Shown here: in pieces, positions 54,583 through 63,380 of the stretch
Layout of the letters: every line of letters starts with the position of its first letter
Position numbering within the stretch: position 1 is the first letter of the stretch
Source of the DNA: VXNJ01 sp009840625
GTDB lineage: Bacteria > Chloroflexota > UBA11872 > VXNJ01
Direction of reading: 5' to 3'
Length of the DNA: 64,000 nt
NCBI GenBank assembly: GCA_965207915.1
Contig: OZ242304.1
Coordinates: 682,001-746,000, forward strand
Position numbers and translations under genes: made by a program
Notes under the pieces: model-generated
Database searches by the model: none
What the model was told of the DNA's origin: nothing
What the model saw: only the letters and a program-made list of their open reading frames with translations

Positions 54583-56664
54583 CTAGGCCGGCGCGATGGA
54601 CTGTTCGCGTTCCGGCCCCAGCACCGGCGCCGGGCGATTGCCGGGACGGCGCGGCAGCGGGAACGTGACCGCGGCCACGCAACCGTCGTCGTTTCGCAAC
54701 GAAAAGTGGCCGCCGAGGTCGGACTCGACCAACTGCTGGACGATGGTGAGGCCCAGTCCCGAATCCCGCCCCAATTCGAAATTCGCCGGAAGGCCGCAAC
54801 CGTTGTCGCGGACGCTGGTCTTGATCATGTCGGCGTCCAACTCGATCCGCACCCCGATGCGGCCATCCAACCCGACGTCGAAACCGTGACCCATCGCGTT
54901 CCATATCAATTCGTTGACCACCAGGGCGAAAACCGTGGCCCGGTCCTCGTCGATTTCGACGCGGTCCCCGTCGACCGAGATCTGCACCGACATCCCGGTG
55001 GCGGAGGCGTCCGAGCTCGCAATCTCGGCCATCTTGTTGACGATCTCGATCGCGGTGGCGGCTTCGTCTTCCTGCGCCGACAGCAGGTCGTGGACCGCAG
55101 CCATTCCGGCGATCCGGCCGGCCGACAGGGCGAGCACCGAGGCCACTTCCGGTGACCTGGTTCGCCGCGACTGCAGGTTGAGCAGCGATGCCACCGTTTG
55201 CAGATTGTTCTTGACCCGGTGGTGGAGTTCGCGCAGCAGCAGTTCATTGCGGTGCAGACCCCGCAGCGACTGCTCGTACAACCGGGCGTTGGCCATGGCG
55301 ATGGCGGCCTGGTCGGCAAAACTGGCGATGATCCGGAGCTCCTCCTCGACGAATTCGCCAACCGCCACCGAATAGACGCTGATCACCCCGATCACCGACC
55401 CGCGAAACATCAGCGGCACGCAGATCATCGACCGGTATCCCTCGGCTTCGATCAACTCCCGCGAGACGCGCAGGCGCTGGTCGGATAGCGCGTCCTCGAC
55501 GATCAGCGGCGCCCGCCGCTCCGCGACCCTTCCGGCCACGCCCTCGCCGAGTTGCAGGCGCAGGCTCCGGTAACGGGCGCTGAGCTTGTGGGCGGCGACG
55601 ATGGAGAGATCTCCGGCTGATTCATCCAGCTGAAAAATCGCCGCTTTGTCGGCATTTAGAATCGCCGCGGCCTGCTCGGCGATCGTGGACAGCACTTCGG
55701 TGTATTCCAGGCGCGAAGTCAGGTTTTGCGAGATGCGCTGCAGGGTGGTCAGTTCGTTGTTGCGCTGCCGCAGGCGCTCGTCGGTCTGCTGGTAAAGGGT
55801 GGCGTTCCAGAGCGCGGTCGCCAGTTGCTCGGCCGCGGTCTCCACGAATTCGATTTCCTGGCTGGGGAAATCGCGGTGGATCCGTGACCGGATCGAGAGC
55901 ACCCCAAGCAGGCGGGCCGGATTGGCGAGCACTACCGGTACCGCCAACAGGCTGCGATAGATTTCCTCGTCCAGCGCCGGCAGCACCTTGAAGCGCGGGT
56001 CGGCCCAGGCGTCGCGCACCGCGATTGAGCGCCCAAGTTCGGCCGCCGAGCCGGAAATGCCCTCGCCGATCTGCAATCCGGCCTGACCGATCTGGTCGCG
56101 ATTGAGGCCGGTCGTGCTGCGCAGCACAAGGCGGTTGGTCGTCTCGTCGAGGATCCAGACCGAGCACTCGTCGACGTCCATCACGCTCACGATCGCGTCG
56201 GCGGTGAAATCGCAGGTCTCGTTCACGTCCAACGACGAATTTGCGGCCTTGGCAATGCGCCGCAGGGCTTCCAGGCTGCCGAGCCCCGCAGAGTCCGTCT
56301 CGGCGCTCCGGCCACGGGCCTCGTAGGCGGAGGAGATCGCGGCCATGGCCTCGTTCTGCAGGTGGGCGAACCGGCGCAGCTGCTGGGCCCGGCTGGCGGC
56401 GCGGTTTACCGGAAGAAGCTGTCGCGGCAGCGCCGAATTCAGCCGCTCGGCGGCCAGGCGCAGCGCCATGCCCTGGGACCGGTTGCCGCCGCGTCCCTCG
56501 GCCGCGCTGTCGCGCAGCATCGCGTACAAACCTGGAACGTCGCAATAGTGCAGCGCCAGCTGCAACATCTCCAGCGCGTTCCAGGGCCGGGGCGTGCCCT
56601 CTCTGTCGGTCAACCACTGGCAGATTCGCTCCAGCGCCGCCTGTTCGGGCGGGTTAGTTCCCAT
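54583..56664 (-). CDS. GAF-GAF sensor histidine kinase (HisKA_2/HWE-like)
   Basis: Soluble sensor kinase, 693 residues. An N-terminal helical region (1-120) precedes two GAF domains (about 130-295 and 310-465). The dimerisation/phosphoacceptor region LLRELHHRVKNNLQTVASLL has His481, typical of HisKA_2 kinases, followed by the ATPase domain with NELIWNAMGHGF (N box) and DNGCGLPANFELGRDSGLGLTIVQQLV (D and G regions). No transmembrane helix is seen. HisKA_2 kinases often signal to ANTAR or PAS-response regulators; none is adjacent, so the partner is unknown. Confidence 0.88.
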   Translation of the reverse strand: MGTNPPEQAALERICQWLTDREGTPRPWNALEMLQLALHYCDVPGLYAMLRDSAAEGRGGNRSQGMALRLAAERLNSALPRQLLPVNRAASRAQQLRRFAHLQNEAMAAISSAYEARGRSAETDSAGLGSLEALRRIAKAANSSLDVNETCDFTADAIVSVMDVDECSVWILDETTNRLVLRSTTGLNRDQIGQAGLQIGEGISGSAAELGRSIAVRDAWADPRFKVLPALDEEIYRSLLAVPVVLANPARLLGVLSIRSRIHRDFPSQEIEFVETAAEQLATALWNATLYQQTDERLRQRNNELTTLQRISQNLTSRLEYTEVLSTIAEQAAAILNADKAAIFQLDESAGDLSIVAAHKLSARYRSLRLQLGEGVAGRVAERRAPLIVEDALSDQRLRVSRELIEAEGYRSMICVPLMFRGSVIGVISVYSVAVGEFVEEELRIIASFADQAAIAMANARLYEQSLRGLHRNELLLRELHHRVKNNLQTVASLLNLQSRRTRSPEVASVLALSAGRIAGMAAVHDLLSAQEDEAATAIEIVNKMAEIASSDASATGMSVQISVDGDRVEIDEDRATVFALVVNELIWNAMGHGFDVGLDGRIGVRIELDADMIKTSVRDNGCGLPANFELGRDSGLGLTIVQQLVESDLGGHFSLRNDDGCVAAVTFPLPRRPGNRPAPVLGPEREQSIAPA

Positions 56665-56755
56665 TGCGTCCCACGTCTTGCCCGCAATCGACCGGTGCTC
56701 ACCGGTCGGTTTTAGCTAGATTGTCGGCCCCCCGCCGGGCGGCCGGGTTCGGTTC

Positions 56756-58021
56756 CTACTGGCGCAAGTTGCGGCGGCGGCGTATGAACGCCGGGATCTC
56801 GGGATCCAGATCGTGCCAAGGATCCAGGTCATCGTAGGCACCGGCCGCTGATTCGGCGACCGCCACCGGCTGGCTTTCGCCTAGCTCGGCGCCGAGTTTT
56901 TCAAATTCGCGGTGAATCGAGTCCAGGTCCGGCGGGTCGGATCGCCGCCGCGGGAGTTCGGCGGCCGGGGCCGCGACGCCGCGCGCTTGATCGGATCCGG
57001 TGGCAATGACGGTGACCGAAAGTCGGTCCCGGGCCTCTTCATCGATTACTGCGCCGAAGACGATGTCGGCGTCGGGATCGGAGGTCTGGCGGATGGAATC
57101 CACGATCCGGTTCACCTCGTGAATGCCCAGGTCCGGCCCAGCGGTGATGTTGACGAGGATTCCGGTCGCGCTCTCCACCGGGGTTTCCAGCAGCGGGCTC
57201 TTCAGCGCCGCTTTCAAGGCCGATTCGGCCCGATCCCCGCCGGCGGCCGAACCGACTCCGAGCATCGCGGTACCCGAGTCGTACATGATCTTGCGCACGT
57301 CGGCGAAGTCGACGTTGATGAAGCCGCAATTGGTTACCAGGTCGGTTATCCCGCGGACGCCGTTGAGCAGCATTTCGTCGGCAATTCGGAAAGCGTCGGC
57401 GATCGGCTGGGACCGCGGAACCAGCTCCACGAGCTTGTCGTTGCTGACCACGACCAACGAATCGACGTTCTGGTACATGTTCTCGACGGCGGTGCGGGCA
57501 ACCCGCATCCGCATGCCCTGTTCGAATGCGAACGGAGTGGTCACGACTCCGACCGTCAACGCCCCGGCGGCACGGGCCGCGCGGGCGACGATCGGGCCCG
57601 CGCCGGATCCGGTCCCGCCGCCCATGCCGGCGGTGATAAAGACCATGTCGGCGTCGGCTACGGCGGTCTCAATCGCCGACAGCGACTCGATGGCGGCCTT
57701 CTCGCCCAGCCGGGGGTCGGCCCCGGCCCCCAGCCGCTTGGTCGATCGCTCGCCGATGATGATGCGCTCATCGGCGCGCGACTGTTCCAGATCCTGGGCA
57801 TCGCAGTTGACGGCGACGAACGTGACTCCACCCACACCTTCGGCGATCATGCGGTTTATGGCGTTGTTGCCGGCGCCGCCGACCCCGAAGACCTTGATGT
57901 CGTGCACCGCGTTCGATCGCATGTTGGGTCCCGACCCGACCAGACCGGCCACAACATTTGAGTCGCGCCTCCGGTCCTGCAGGCGGATTGGATCAAAAGC
58001 GCTTCCGTCGCGGTCAGACAC
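56756..58021 (-). CDS. ftsZ: Cell-division protein FtsZ
   Basis: Tubulin-like GTPase forming the Z ring, 421 residues. The T1-T4 loops are conserved: FGVGGAGNNAINRM, VAVNCDAQDL, GMGGGTGSGAGP (GTP signature) and TPFAFEQGMRM. The C-terminal domain and an acidic linker follow, ending with DLDPEIPAFIRRRRN, the conserved tail that binds FtsA/ZipA-type partners. The GTG start at 58021 overlaps the parA stop by eight bases, an unusual pairing; no ftsA, ftsQ or mur gene is in the window. Confidence 0.95.
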   Translation of the reverse strand: MSDRDGSAFDPIRLQDRRRDSNVVAGLVGSGPNMRSNAVHDIKVFGVGGAGNNAINRMIAEGVGGVTFVAVNCDAQDLEQSRADERIIIGERSTKRLGAGADPRLGEKAAIESLSAIETAVADADMVFITAGMGGGTGSGAGPIVARAARAAGALTVGVVTTPFAFEQGMRMRVARTAVENMYQNVDSLVVVSNDKLVELVPRSQPIADAFRIADEMLLNGVRGITDLVTNCGFINVDFADVRKIMYDSGTAMLGVGSAAGGDRAESALKAALKSPLLETPVESATGILVNITAGPDLGIHEVNRIVDSIRQTSDPDADIVFGAVIDEEARDRLSVTVIATGSDQARGVAAPAAELPRRRSDPPDLDSIHREFEKLGAELGESQPVAVAESAAGAYDDLDPWHDLDPEIPAFIRRRRNLRQ

Positions 58022-58793
58022 GTTCAGCCACTTCCTTTGCTAGTTCTTCATAGGATCCGATCGCCAGTCTCAGGCCCGGCGTTGAGGTGCGATTTTTCTT
58101 GTAGGCGTACAACGAGACGCCGTTGCTGGATGCTTCCAGGATCTTGCTGTTGGTGGGTATGTAGGCCGAAAACGCGGTGTCGCCCCATTCCTCGCGGATG
58201 AACTCGGCGACCGATTTCTCTTCGCGCAGCCGGCGGTCCAGCTTGGAGAGCAGGATTCCCAGAATTCGCAGATTCGGATTTATGTAAAGGACCTCGTTGA
58301 TGCTCTCCTTGAGCATTTCCAGTCCCTGCAGCGAGAAGAACCGGGCCTCGGTGGGGACCACCACGTACTCGGCCGCGACCAGCGAGTTGACGGTAAGCAG
58401 TCCCAGCGACGGGGGCGTGTCGATCAGGATGAAATCGTAATCCTCTTCGATCTTGCGCAGCTTGTCGCGCAGCCGCATTTCGCGCCCGATACGCGAAGCC
58501 AGCGCCGTCTCGACGGTCGTCATGTCCAGGCTGGCCGGGACGATATCGACCTCGATGCCCGACGCGTCGGCCACGCGCAGGATCGGTAGCGGGCGGTCGC
58601 GGTCGATTAGGGCCTGGGTCAGCGTCTCGGCAAGATTGCGTTCCAGCCCGAAAGCGGCGGTCAGGTTCGACTGCGGGTCCATGTCGACCAGCAGCACCCG
58701 CTTTTCGTCGCGGGCCATGGCAACGCCCAAATTCGCGGTCGTGGTGGTCTTGCCTACCCCGCCCTTTTGGTTGGCGACCGCAATTTTTGTTGC
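58014..58793 (-). CDS. parA: ParA/Soj-type ATPase
   Basis: Deviant Walker-A ATPase of the ParA/Soj family, 259 residues: KIAVANQKGGVGKTTTTANLG, VDMDPQSNLTAAFG, YDFILIDTPPSLGLLTVNSL. It would drive chromosome segregation or positioning. No parB lies beside it. TTG 58793 was chosen because GGAAG lies ten bases upstream and the conserved sequence starts there; a GTG at 58838 would add 15 unconserved residues. Cotranscribed with ftsZ by overlap. Confidence 0.92.
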   Translation of the reverse strand, partial: ATKIAVANQKGGVGKTTTTANLGVAMARDEKRVLLVDMDPQSNLTAAFGLERNLAETLTQALIDRDRPLPILRVADASGIEVDIVPASLDMTTVETALASRIGREMRLRDKLRKIEEDYDFILIDTPPSLGLLTVNSLVAAEYVVVPTEARFFSLQGLEMLKESINEVLYINPNLRILGILLSKLDRRLREEKSVAEFIREEWGDTAFSAYIPTNSKILEASSNGVSLYAYKKNRTSTPGLRLAIGSYEELAKEVAERV

Positions 58794-58860
58794 CAATGAA
58801 CAATCGCTTCCGAAATGCCCGACGCCGCATCGATTCACAGATTTGCGCCAGCCGCCGCAG

Positions 58861-58881
58861 GTGACAAAATTATGTTATCAC
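58861..58881. promoter_or_regulatory. Imperfect 21-bp palindrome upstream of parA
   Basis: Two 10-base arms beginning GTGACAAAAT and ending ATGTTATCAC, with one central base, match at eight of ten positions. On the minus strand it contains CATAAT, a possible parA -10, so a bound regulator could control parA-ftsZ. Confidence 0.45.
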
Positions 58882-58897
58882 CGCACGCGCGAATTCA

Positions 58898-58917
58898 GGA
58901 TTTGTAATTACAAATCC
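58898..58917. promoter_or_regulatory. Perfect 20-bp palindrome between parA and pyrD
   Basis: GGATTTGTAATTACAAATCC is a perfect palindrome without spacer. It lies about 105 bases before the parA start and about 95 before pyrD, in the only AT-rich stretch there. It is a likely operator for one or both genes. No regulator can be named. Confidence 0.5.
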
Positions 58918-59011
58918 GGCATTTCCGATCTCTTCTAGGGGCCATACCGTAGTCTTGCCCGGGGCTCGGCAAGGTTAGATTGCCCATAACGCCCCGCAGG
59001 GGAGGATTTGC

Positions 59012-59950
59012 TTGCCAGGCGCCGGTACCGACCTCCCCGTCCGCATTTGCGCCGGTGATCGGCCGTTGCGGATTTCAAACCCGGTTATGACCGCTTCGGG
59101 CACGGCCGGGTTCGCCGACGAACTGGCCAGGGTGAGCGACCTGGCTGCCATCGGTGCGGTCGTTACCAAGACCGCGACCTCCAATCCGCGCGAGGGAAAT
59201 GCCACTCCACGCACCGTCGAGACGCCTTCCGGGATGCTCAATTCGATCGGGCTGCCCAATCCCGGATTGGAAGGGATCGTGCGCAGCTACCAGCGCCGCT
59301 GGCAGGCTATGCCGCCGGCGGTCGTGGTCAGCCTGGCCGGGTACTCGCTGGCTGAATTTGCAAGTCTGGCCAGGATGCTTGAAGGCGTTCCCGGGGTGGA
59401 CGCAATCGAGGCCAACTTCTCCTGCCCGAACGTTGCCAACGGACTCGAATTCGCAACCGACGCTGACCTCCTGTCGGCCGCGGTCGCCACGATCCGCGAC
59501 AACTGCTCGCTGCCGCTGCTGGCCAAGCTCTCGCCGAACGTGACCGACATGCGGCCGCTGGCGTTGGCCGCGCAGGCGGCCGGGGCCAACGGGCTCACGA
59601 TCATGAACACCGTCCTGGGCATGAAGATCGACCCGGCCAGCCGCAGGCCGCTGTTGGGCGGGGTGTTCGGCGGACTGTCCGGCCCGGCCATCCGGCCCCT
59701 TGGAGTCCGCTTTGTTTTCGAGGTCTACCCCGAAGTCGATATTCCGATCGTCGGGGTTGGAGGGATCTCTGGCCTCGAGGACGCCCTGGAGTACATCCTG
59801 GCCGGAGCGGCCGCCATTCAACTGGGCACGATTAATTTCGTGGCCGCCGACCGCGCCGCCCTCCTGGCCGAGGGGATCAAACGCTATTGCAGAGAGGCCG
59901 GCGTCGATTCGCTGGCCGACATCGTCGGGCTGGCCCACCGCGGCGGGTAG
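59012..59950 (+). CDS. pyrD: Dihydroorotate dehydrogenase, class 1B catalytic subunit
   Basis: Fourth step of UMP synthesis, oxidising dihydroorotate with FMN. NPVMTASGTAGFADEL at the start, the PSGMLNSIGLPN segment, the catalytic cysteine in NFSCPNV and the C-terminal IPIVGVGGISGLEDALEYILAGA identify it; Cys (not Ser) marks class 1. The pyrK subunit in the window fits class 1B. 312 residues. Start TTG 59012 follows GGAGG; a small hairpin (CCCC at 58992-58995 with GGGG at 58999-59002) overlaps that site. It ends directly against the convergent YchF-like gene. Confidence 0.95.
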   Translation: MPGAGTDLPVRICAGDRPLRISNPVMTASGTAGFADELARVSDLAAIGAVVTKTATSNPREGNATPRTVETPSGMLNSIGLPNPGLEGIVRSYQRRWQAMPPAVVVSLAGYSLAEFASLARMLEGVPGVDAIEANFSCPNVANGLEFATDADLLSAAVATIRDNCSLPLLAKLSPNVTDMRPLALAAQAAGANGLTIMNTVLGMKIDPASRRPLLGGVFGGLSGPAIRPLGVRFVFEVYPEVDIPIVGVGGISGLEDALEYILAGAAAIQLGTINFVAADRAALLAEGIKRYCREAGVDSLADIVGLAHRGG

Positions 59951-61024
59951 TCAGCCGGAGAAGAGGATGTTGACAAGGTCGCCGTCGGCCAGCCGGTAGT
60001 CGCGTCCCTCGCGCCGCAGGCTACCAAGCTCCCGGGCCCTGGCCAGGGATCCCAGTCCAATCAGTTCGGCTGCCAAGATGACCTCGGCCCGGATGAACCC
60101 TCGCGCCACGTCGCTGTGGACGGCGTCGGCCAGCTGGTAGGCGCTGGCCTCGGGACCGATCGACCAGGCGCGCGCCTCGCGCCGGTTGGCCGTGTAGCAC
60201 GTCCGGATCTGCAGGGCGCCTCCGGCGGCGGCCGCGACCCGGCGCGAAATCGGCCCTTCGGCGATGCCGTATTCGGACAGCAGCTCCGATCCCAGATCCG
60301 GTTCCAGCTCGGCCGCTTCGGACTCGAGTTCGGCGCTGACTCCGACCAGCGGCCAACGGCAATTTGCCTTCAATTTGCTCCAATCGCCCACCGTCGAATC
60401 GGCTGTGTTGGCAACCACCAGGAACGGTTTGCGGCCGAGGAAGCCGAAACCGCGCAGCAGCTCGGTTTCAGGCGCCTGAAGGCCCAATTCAGCCAGCGAG
60501 CGCCCGCCGCCCAGGTGATCGACGATCCGGGAGAAAAGGTCACGTTCACGCTCCAATTGGGCGCGCTCTGCGCGCGGCGCGCGGGGCAGTTCGGCCCGGA
60601 TGCGTTCCAGTCTGCGTTTGGCCAACCCCAGATCCCAAATATTTAGTTCCTCGCGCACGAGGTCCAGCGTCGGATCGAGCGCCGCTAGTGGATCCGGTTC
60701 GGCGTAGAGCCCCAGCACCAGCGCCAGGGCGTCGAACGCGGCCAGGTTGCCGAACCACTCGGCCTGCCCGTGGGCGTCGCCGAGGCCGGCCTGGCAATCG
60801 ACGAATTCGATTTGGGCCGGGCTGGATTTGGCCGACCCCAGCAATTGCGCCAATTCGTCCAGCTGCGGGTCATAAAGCACGACCCGGCCCCGATCGGCGG
60901 ACAGGCGGGGCGAGAGATTGGTGCGATGGCGGGATTCGGGTGCCAGCGCCCGCAGCAGTCGGCTGCGCCCGGCGCCGGGCGCACCGACCAGGGCGACGCT
61001 GGGCAATCCATAAATCGGGTGCAA
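59951..61024 (-). CDS. YchF/Ola1-like protein with altered P-loop
   Basis: A 357-residue protein with the layout of the YchF (Obg-like ATPase): N-terminal G domain, a helical insertion and a C-terminal TGS-like region. The end (ARAWSIGPEASAYQLADAVHSDVARGFIRAEVI, by region, and YRLADGDLVNILF) matches YchF closely. The P-loop is GAPGAGRS, where the lysine of GKS is Arg20, and the NxxE motif reads NTADS. Nucleotide binding is probably impaired. True ychF is not visible in the window, so this may be a divergent paralogue or the lineage's only copy. Confidence 0.75.
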   Translation of the reverse strand: MHPIYGLPSVALVGAPGAGRSRLLRALAPESRHRTNLSPRLSADRGRVVLYDPQLDELAQLLGSAKSSPAQIEFVDCQAGLGDAHGQAEWFGNLAAFDALALVLGLYAEPDPLAALDPTLDLVREELNIWDLGLAKRRLERIRAELPRAPRAERAQLERERDLFSRIVDHLGGGRSLAELGLQAPETELLRGFGFLGRKPFLVVANTADSTVGDWSKLKANCRWPLVGVSAELESEAAELEPDLGSELLSEYGIAEGPISRRVAAAAGGALQIRTCYTANRREARAWSIGPEASAYQLADAVHSDVARGFIRAEVILAAELIGLGSLARARELGSLRREGRDYRLADGDLVNILFSG

Positions 61025-61129
61025 TCGGCGGGTCCGGGGGATGGTAAAAGCTGCATCGGGACCGCCCCTACACTTAACCTAGGAACGGTTAAACCGATTC
61101 TTGCTAAAGGCTCGCCCTAAGGACCGCTC

Positions 61130-61936
61130 ATGGCAGGCAGAGTCGCCTTCATCGGCGCCGGCGCGATGGCTACGGCCACCATTCGGGGCTTGATCCAATC
61201 CCAGATTTGCGCTCCCGATTCGATCCAGGCGTGCGACCCGTTGCCCGCCGCCCGCGAGGCGCTGATGGAGGGCACGGGAGTGAAGGCGTTCGCCGAGTGC
61301 GGCCCCTGGATGGCGGAGGCCGATACGGTCATCCTGGTGGTCAAGCCGCAGCACCTGGAGCAGGCCGCCGCCCAGGCCGCCGCCCACATCAACGAGAGCC
61401 AGCTCGTGATCTCCTTCGTGACCGGGGCCAGGCTGAATTCTTTGACTGCCCACCTCGGCCATCAGCGCGTGGTCAGGGCGATGCCCAACACCGCCGTTCA
61501 GGTGGGCCGCGGATTCACCGTATGGACGGCTTCCGAAGCAGTATCCGAATCCAGCCTGGCCCGGGTCCGCGAAATCCTCAACGGATTGGGCTCTGAGCTC
61601 TACACCGCCGACGAACATCACATCGACATCGCCACCGCGGTCAGCGCCAGCGGTCCGGCCTACGCTTTCCTTTTGCTGGAATCATGGACCGACGCAGGGG
61701 TTTTTCTCGGCTTGCCGCGCGACGTGGCCCAAAAGATGGCGATGGAGACGATCGCCGGATCGATGGCGCTGGCCGATGCGACTGGCGCACACCCGGCGGT
61801 TCTCAAATCGCAGGTGACCTCGCCCGGCGGGACCACCGCCCGGGCCCTGCAGGTGTTTGAAGAAGGCGGGATTCGCGGACTGTTCGGGCGCGCCATCAGG
61901 GCCGCCCACGAACAGTCGATCGACCTCCAGACCTAG
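61130..61936 (+). CDS. proC: Pyrroline-5-carboxylate reductase
   Basis: Last step of proline synthesis. N-terminal NAD(P) motif VAFIGAGAMATATIRGL, the VVKPQHL segment, RAMPNTAVQVGRGFT, and the C-terminal helical domain with SASGPAYAFLLLESWTDAGV and TSPGGTTARALQVFEEGG identify it. 268 residues, ATG 61130. It converges with the aminotransferase gene. Confidence 0.95.
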   Translation: MAGRVAFIGAGAMATATIRGLIQSQICAPDSIQACDPLPAAREALMEGTGVKAFAECGPWMAEADTVILVVKPQHLEQAAAQAAAHINESQLVISFVTGARLNSLTAHLGHQRVVRAMPNTAVQVGRGFTVWTASEAVSESSLARVREILNGLGSELYTADEHHIDIATAVSASGPAYAFLLLESWTDAGVFLGLPRDVAQKMAMETIAGSMALADATGAHPAVLKSQVTSPGGTTARALQVFEEGGIRGLFGRAIRAAHEQSIDLQT

Positions 61937-61952
61937 TCCGGCGGGCCGCCGC

Positions 61953-63278
61953 CTAGTCGAGCTGGCCGGCCCTCTTCAGTCCTTCCAGGCTGGCGCGGAC
62001 GGCGTCAACGGTGGCGTCGATATCGGCATCGTCGAGGGCCGCCGACAGCATGCCGCCGTGCGAGCCGATGTGCACGCCGTTCTCCAGCATCAGGCACCCG
62101 AATAGCTTGCTCGGACCGGTTCCGGCCGAACCGTACTCGCCGTTGAAGGTGATGTGGAAGAAGGAGTGCGAACCGTAGGATCCGCCGGGCACGCCGGCCT
62201 CGGCGAACGCGGCGTCGATTCCGTCGCGCAGGCGGTCGCCCAGCCGGTTGATCTTGGCGTGAACCTTACCGTCGGCGATGTATTCGAGCACCGCGGCGCC
62301 GGCGGTTGCCGACAGCGGGTTGCCGTTGTAGGTGCCGGGGTGGGCGATCCGCTGCCCGCGGTCCCACACTGAATCGCCGCGATATTCCAACCGCTCCAGG
62401 AACCGGGCCTGTCCGGCCACTGCGGCGCCAGGGAACCCTCCGGCCATGATCTTGGCCATCGTCGTCAGGTCGGGAACGATGCCAAACTCGCCCTGGTAAC
62501 CGCCGGGCCCGAAACGGAATCCGGTGACCACCTCGTCGAAGATCAGCGGGATCTGGTGGGCCGCGGTCAACTCGCGCAGCCGCCGAACCCACGACAACTC
62601 GGTCGGTCGCCAACCCCAGCTGCCGCCGGAAGGCTCCAGGATCACACCGGCGATATCGTCGCGCGAACCCAGTGTGTCGGCGAGCAGGTCTTCATCGTTG
62701 ACCGGGATCGCCAGGACCTGGTCGCGCACCGCCTGCGGGACGCCTGCCGAGGTCGGGATCGCGAACGGCTCCTCGTAGGCGACGATCGCGTATTCGTGCC
62801 AGCCGTGGAAATGGCCCTGGAATTTGAGCACCTTGTCGCGGCCGGTTACCGCGCGGCACATGCGCATGGCCATCATCGTGGCTTCGGTCCCGGAAGAGAG
62901 GAAGCGGACGAATTCGGCCGACGGCACCAGATCAAGGACGCGCTCGCCCCAGCCAATCACCTGTTCGTGCGAGGCCCCGAAATGAGTGCCCCGCGCCAGT
63001 TGCTCGCGCACCGGACCCAGGATCGCCGGGTGGTTGTGTCCGAGCAGCAGGGCGCCGTGTCCGACGATGTAGTCGATGTAGCGATGCCCGTCGACGTCCC
63101 ACTTGTGGGCACCTTCGGCGCGCTCGATGTACACCGGGAACGGGATCGAGATCCGCATGTCGTGCTCGACTCCGCCGGCCAGCACTCCCCCGGCGCGTTC
63201 GGCAAGCGCCGCGCTCCGCGGACGAGCCGCCGCGTAGTCGGCGATGATCTGTTCCGCGTTTCTGATTGCGACCGCCAA
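61953..63278 (-). CDS. Class III aminotransferase, GSA aminomutase-like
   Basis: PLP aminotransferase of the class III type (441 residues), resembling glutamate-1-semialdehyde aminomutase: HKWDVDGHRYIDYIVGHGALLLGHNHPAI, the SSGTEATMMAMRM phosphate-binding region, IFDEVVTGFR, and the PLP lysine in TTMAKIMAGGFPGAA. The GSAM hallmark GKxxGGGxPxGA is not exact, so it may be a general amino-transferase of that subgroup rather than HemL. Start TTG 63278. It diverges from holA with about 100 bases between. Confidence 0.87.
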   Translation of the reverse strand: MAVAIRNAEQIIADYAAARPRSAALAERAGGVLAGGVEHDMRISIPFPVYIERAEGAHKWDVDGHRYIDYIVGHGALLLGHNHPAILGPVREQLARGTHFGASHEQVIGWGERVLDLVPSAEFVRFLSSGTEATMMAMRMCRAVTGRDKVLKFQGHFHGWHEYAIVAYEEPFAIPTSAGVPQAVRDQVLAIPVNDEDLLADTLGSRDDIAGVILEPSGGSWGWRPTELSWVRRLRELTAAHQIPLIFDEVVTGFRFGPGGYQGEFGIVPDLTTMAKIMAGGFPGAAVAGQARFLERLEYRGDSVWDRGQRIAHPGTYNGNPLSATAGAAVLEYIADGKVHAKINRLGDRLRDGIDAAFAEAGVPGGSYGSHSFFHITFNGEYGSAGTGPSKLFGCLMLENGVHIGSHGGMLSAALDDADIDATVDAVRASLEGLKRAGQLD

Positions 63279-63380
63279 CTTTTACCGTCCTGTCCTGAAA
63301 ATCGGATCCCCTGCGCTGGCCTGATTGTAGGAAGGGGCCCAGTTTTGTGCCAGCAAGCGTTCGGGCCCATAGACTGCGCC

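Noticed and set aside
58985..59012. Second PyrR-binding loop before pyrD
   Set aside because: GGGGAGG resembles part of the consensus but the preceding CC is missing (CAGGGGAGG), so the core does not match.
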